Assembly: GCA_033675265.1 (NCBI GenBank)
Contig: JAUJYZ010000077.1
Location: 124,001-188,000 of the forward strand
Origin: Actinostola sp. cb2023
Taxonomy: Eukaryota; Cnidaria; Anthozoa; Actiniaria; Actinostolidae
Direction of reading: 5' to 3'
Length of the DNA: 64,000 nucleotides
A program made the position numbers and the translations under genes. Positions 10,933 through 64,000 of this stretch are shown here, in pieces. Under the pieces are notes generated by a model. The model saw nothing but the letters and a program-made list of their open reading frames with translations. It was not told the DNA's origin and searched no databases. Each line of letters opens with the position of its first letter. Positions within the stretch are counted from its first letter, which is position 1.

Positions 10933-11762
10933 ATTTTGTAGCAAGAAATTTACTGAAGTGCCCCATTCTCTTTTTTAAAGCCCCTTGCCCTTCCCTTCAG
11001 AGCGAAAACAGACTGTATTACCACAAATTCTAATACATTTACTTAAATTGTACTTGGGAGCAGGGTACTGCAAAAAGAATCTTCAGGTAATAGTATAATA
11101 CTAATAAGGGAAGGTCTCATATTGGTGTCATATCATTGACTCCCAGTTCCCTGAACGGGACGACATAAATGTTTAATTCCAGAAAGATTGCTGCAGCTCC
11201 TTGGTCACACTTTTGGAATGTTCAAATGTGGGATCTTTTTGAGAGTATCGGTGCGCATGTGTGAGGTGTTAAAATCATCCAAAGTGTATTATTTTGGAAG
11301 ATCGTTTTGGAGCTGTTCAATAAACTCGCAGATCATGTTTTATCGGCTCTAAAACCACTTGGCATGGCTTCGACAGAGTGTTGGGAGTAGATAATCTGCT
11401 TGTTTTACTGCATTGACCAAAGACCAAAAAGTATAGTTATTATATTAATTTTTAATGAAAACAATTTAGGTGAGAATTCTGCATGCATATATTAAAACAT
11501 GTTTTAAAGGGACTTGTCAGAAATTAACAGGGGGAGGGAGGGTGGAGATTTTAAATTGAGTGTTGAAAATGTTGTGAACCTCGCCTATCGATGGGAAAGA
11601 AATTCCCTGACCCTCCCGTTGGGCTTGGCCTAAAATACCAAAATACTCCCCTTTTCACTGCCTATTTTTCATGACCTTCCCTTTTCAGGGGCTCAAAATG
11701 TTATGACCCTCCCCCATTTCCACCTCCCCCTGCTAATTTCTGACAAGTCCCTAATATTATTA

Positions 11763-11796
<34 letters not shown>

Positions 11797-11869
11797 ATAG
11801 TGTTTATTGCCACTCATGTTGTCACTGCTTTCCCAAACATCTTGCAGCCTCACTCAACAACAGCTATGC
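10933..11869. other. Intergenic stretch, no gene seen
   Basis: Contains an inverted phrase (GGGACTTGTCAGAAATTA at about 11510 and its complement near 11736), which suggests a decayed MITE of about 240 bp, then an ATT/TAT microsatellite at about 11755-11796. Nothing coding recognised. Confidence 0.5.
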
Positions 11870-12042
11870 AATAAGCCAGTTCGGAGTTTAAGAATAAGGT
11901 TCAGTGCGCATGCGATTTTATCCCGATTATATCACCTTTTGTTATTTAAAAATAACACAAACATTAACAAAAGAAGGTGATATAATCGGGATAAAATCGC
12001 ATGCGCACTGAACCTTATTCTTAAACTCTGAACTGGCTTATT
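11870..12042. mobile_element. 173-bp palindromic MITE
   Basis: Arms of about 70 bp, AATAAGCCAGTTCGGAGTTT and its complement AACTCTGAACTGGCTTATT, pair almost throughout. A long hairpin with a short loop. Confidence 0.85.
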
Positions 12043-12074
12043 GGGTTCATAAGCTATGACACTGTCAGTGCATA

Positions 12075-12369
12075 CAGCTATTTCAAAAAAGGTTGGTGAA
12101 GGTTTTGTTGCATGTTGTGAAGGTTTTGTTGCATGTTGCATACCAAGCCCGATATGCACTATGGGCAATGTGAATGGAATCAGCGAAAGGTCACAACAAT
12201 GTGGACTCTGGGAATTTTAACAAACTTTGTCTTCGCAATATGGAGCCGGCATATTTTCTTCTGTACATGTATGTGCATGCTGACATTATTTATATATGAT
12301 CCACAATACATTTCGGGCTTGGTATGCAAGATGCAACAAAACTTTCATCAACCTTTTTTGAAATAGCTG
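12075..12369. mobile_element. Tc1/mariner-like MITE, CAGCTATTTCAAAAAAGGTTG ends
   Basis: 295 bp, TA on both flanks; ends CAGCTATTTCAAAAAAGGTT and AACCTTTTTTGAAATAGCTG, with inner inverted TGCATACCAAGCCCGA. It abuts the stop codon of the threonine aldolase gene, so it probably lies in the 3'UTR. Solo ends of this family are seen near 14240, 55940 and 58070. Confidence 0.85.
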
Positions 12370-12382
12370 TATACTACTACTG

Positions 12383-61178
<48,796 letters not shown>

Positions 61179-61345
61179 CTGTAAGACAAATCAGTACGTA
61201 CAATCACTGAATCTACATCTGCCACAGGGAGCTCTAGCAAATGATGATAATATAATTAATGATGATAATATAATATGTAATATAATTATGATGATTGTAG
61301 GACTGTCAGTACATTTGATTGTATATTTACTGGTACATACATGTA

Positions 61346-61605
61346 CAGTCATTTGCAAAAATTCTGGCCGCCACGATATATCAATATATCAATATATCGG
61401 GTGCATTATGGGTAATTAAATAATACTATTTTGAGTTTCCTATTACAAACAACAAACGTATGACTAAAATAAACATTATACTAAATATTTATACCAACTT
61501 TGCTGGCGTTAACCCGCTTTAAGGGGAATTTGCTATTATTTAATTACCCATAATGCACCCGATATATTGATATATCGTAGCTGCCAGAATTTTTGCAAAT
61601 GACTG
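61346..61605. mobile_element. Tc1/mariner-like MITE, CAGTCATTTGCAAAAATTCTGG ends
   Basis: 260 bp, TA flanks, arms CAGTCATTTGCAAAAATTCT with ATATATCGGGTGCATTATGG further in. Long hairpin. Confidence 0.88.
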
Positions 61606-61642
61606 TACATAGACTACATTGTATATATACAACTGTACATGC

Positions 61643-61743
61643 TAGACTGATTCCATAAGTCACTGTTTTCGCTCCTTTTAGATAGGTACAATGTAGATAG
61701 ATCAACAGAGAGTGAACTGGGACCAACTTATGGAATCAGTCTA
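61643..61743. mobile_element. ~100-bp hairpin MITE, TAGACTGATTCCATAAGT ends
   Basis: TAGACTGATTCCATAAGT and ACTTATGGAATCAGTCTA. Non-coding. Confidence 0.8.
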
Positions 61744-62220
61744 CATGTATGTACATGCATGTACAATGTAACTCTGTGAAGATGAACACCCTTCTATACA
61801 ACATATACATGTAAAGATACTGTAGATTTGTATGTGCACTACATGTAGCTTGCCTTGTTTGCCTTTAGAAACTGTTTTCGATCATACACATGTATATCAC
61901 CCTCTATAGACAACTCTACCACAGTGCACCTCTCAAATATATATTATGCATGTATGTTATTCCCAGTGAAATTCTCCAACCTATCAAATTCCCCTGGGGT
62001 TGATTATATATCCCTCCCTACCCCATCCAAGGACTGAACATATTGATAGGTGTACTAGCTATACATGTACAATGTATCTATAATATTATGACATGGACAT
62101 CCAATAAGAAACAAAGAACTGTCATTTGCTAACAAAATGCAAAACATATGGTTTACAGTTAAGTTTCCAAAAAATATATTATCTGAACAGATGTCAGTGA
62201 TGATTTGAATATCGCCTACA

Positions 62221-62492
62221 GGAGGGGGACGTTGGGGGGTAGCTGATACCGCAATGCCGCATCAAAAAAATAAAAATACCGTAATACCGCATCTAAAATT
62301 GAAAGTTGAAACAACAGTAGTAATGTTTTGGAAAACACTGGAATACCGAAATACGCTAAAGAAATTTGAATTTCACCACATACCGCAGACCAGGACAATA
62401 CCGCAATACCGCATCTCAAAATAAAAAATACTGTAATATCGTACAAAAAAAACGACGGATGCCACAATACCGCAAGCCATATGTCCCCCTCC
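62221..62492. mobile_element. MITE with GGAGGGGGAC ends
   Basis: GGAGGGGGAC at 62221 and GTCCCCCTCC at about 62483-62492, flanked by CTACA and CTACAG-type sequence. Interior repeats of AATACCGCATC(T/A).AAA. The intervening unique stretches 61744-62220 and 62493-62783 show no gene (a C17 run at about 62630). Confidence 0.6.
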
Positions 62493-62783
62493 TACAGGCA
62501 TTGCATGGATGTGGCTACATCAACATGTCCTGGATACTGTAAAATATTAATGATTTTGTGATAAACACGTACATCTCTAATAATTAAGTGCCCCTAACAA
62601 AAGTCTAGCAATATTGTCCAATAACAATACCCCCCCCCCCCCCCCCCTCCACCCCGTACCTGCAGGAGAAAACTGAATTAGCACCTCTCTTATAATATAA
62701 GCACCTAGTAATCTGAAAGGCATGTCCCCTATCCTCAATTAATGTCATAATAATAATAATAATAATATTAAATATTAATAATA

Positions 62784-63890
62784 ACTAGACGCTCTTCTAG
62801 CGTGAAGTCGGGCTTCTAACTGAAATGTAGCCTATTTGATTTAAATATAGATATCTTAGTGCGATCGTTGCGTGACTCGGTAGAAGATCCTTTCCTTGCA
62901 ATTTCGCAAACTCAGCGAATCATGAATGACAATGACATAGTTTATTTGGTACCATAAATATATCCATACAAATACAAATAGCGTATACATAAACTAGACA
63001 TCGCAGAGTGATTAAACAGTGTTTGGATGAAGTGTAAATATGGGTTTAGGTACCTCGGCTCGGTGTCTGGCGAAAACCTCACAACTGTTCTCTTCACTGC
63101 ATGCGTGTATCATCAACTCACTTCGATTCGTTCTAAGTTCTGAAGATCTCTAAACCCTTTGCAGTACTAGTAATGGATTGATAAATCCATATCTTATTAT
63201 TGTGGTTATTTTGAAAACACTGAGAGCCTTCGGTGATTATGGATGACTCGGTAGAACATGCTTTCTTTGTAAAATCGAATTTCACAAACTCAGCGAATCA
63301 TAGAAATGACAATGACAATAGTTTATTTGGTGCCATAAATATATCCTTACCAAATACAAATATAAATAAACTAGACATCGCAGCGTGATCCAATATGTGA
63401 CTCGAACAATCATGCACCGGCAATATTTCCAGCCGATTCTGGGCATTCAATCAGTGATTTACTTACAACAATTTCAAAATTCAGCAAAATAAAGATCTAT
63501 CAGTGTTATAAGCTTACTACAACACACAATTACAGCGGTACAAAGTATAGAAGACATTTGACTTCGTTTAGATTTCAATCTTGTGTCACGGTTGTGCGAT
63601 ACTCATGTGTGATATTGATAGCATATTTATCTTCTAACTTCTCGCATTTTGCTTTGATCCCCATTATTTCATCATTTAACTCAACACATGAGGTCATTTG
63701 AGCGATATTTGAGTTGTTTCAAATGAGCAATATTTGTTTGTGAAAAATGGCTCGTGTTGATCAGAGCCTTCGATAATTATCTAAGCGGCCGGCACAGGGC
63801 GCATGCGCTGTAGAACCCAGTTTGCGATTTCAAGCCAAAGCCGACCGAATCTCATTTTTAGAGTCGGATCTTCCACAGGAAGCCTGACTA
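62784..63890 (-). mobile_element. Helentron-like element(s), second subfamily, reverse orientation
   Basis: On the minus strand it ends in the GAAGCCCGACTTCACGCTAG hairpin and CTAGTT (62784-62813) and starts with AGTC(A/G)GGCTTCCTGTGGAAG (63871-63890). Internal duplication of TTTCACAAACTCAGCGAATC-type blocks suggests two fused copies. It contains the empty target site (GACTCGGTA, about 63246) for family D. Confidence 0.7.
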
Positions 63891-64000
63891 ATAAATGTTA
63901 AGTGCCCAGGCTCTCAATCAATAGATCATTTATGGCAATTGCCTTCATTAGATATCCCGTGTATTTTATTTTTATTTTATTTTATTTTTCTCCGATGTCT

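Overview
The window is nuclear DNA of an animal: spliced genes with GT-AG introns, a 5'-TOP ribosomal-protein gene, tRNA-derived SINE and LINE remains, and a very dense load of DNA transposons and MITEs. Gene content plus the transposon spectrum (Helentron-like elements, TTAA elements, MULE-type MITEs, a Crypton-like exon) suggest a marine invertebrate, most likely an anthozoan cnidarian such as a coral or sea anemone. The species assignment is an inference.

Four host genes can be read. (1) ADP-ribosylarginine hydrolase (ADPRH/ARH1), minus strand, 3 exons between 368 and 4073, complete at 354 aa; both introns carry large minisatellites. (2) Ribosomal protein S9, plus strand, 5991-7536, 192 aa, with a 3'UTR intron that begins right after the stop codon and a poly(A) signal at 8247. 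(3) A low-specificity L-threonine aldolase, minus strand, seven exons from 61178 down to 12383; the N-terminal exon(s) are not in the window. One of its introns is about 40.7 kb (16722-57386) and holds most of the window. (4) Inside that intron, on the opposite strand, the first two exons of a THAP-domain protein (21208-21552) with a recognisable promoter. The same intron also holds two frameshifted, intronless sulfotransferase-family (Sulfotransfer_4 type) copies on the minus strand near 42.4-43.1 kb and 50.7-51.6 kb.

The rest is mobile DNA. At least six elements are flanked by TTAA (17290-18300, 26664-29215, 33758-34768, 34773-36361, 36409-37551, 37556-41832). Four of these lie almost end to end next to a minisatellite whose unit contains TTAA, and all four sit inside an outer inverted repeat (about 32667-42214). 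Helentron-like (Helitron2) elements are abundant: their 5' end is matched in inverted orientation just inside a 3'-terminal hairpin. Copies lie at 9458-10629, 19326-20523, 46033-46489, 48280-49012, 49714-50412, 35664-36315 and 62784-63890. MITEs with 9-bp (MULE-like), 8-bp (hAT-like) and TA (Tc1/mariner-like) target duplications are nested in them, which gives a readable order of insertion.

The most unusual structure is a nearly perfect 1.14-kb inverted duplication (14762-15901 and 21742-22882). It has copied one threonine aldolase exon, in reverse orientation, into the region just downstream of the THAP exons. Other points worth a look are a 34-bp satellite that is open in all three forward frames, a run of 75 cytosines, an 83-bp near-perfect palindrome, and repeated hairpin motifs that resemble the hammerhead ribozyme core. 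Between genes there is little unannotated unique sequence.
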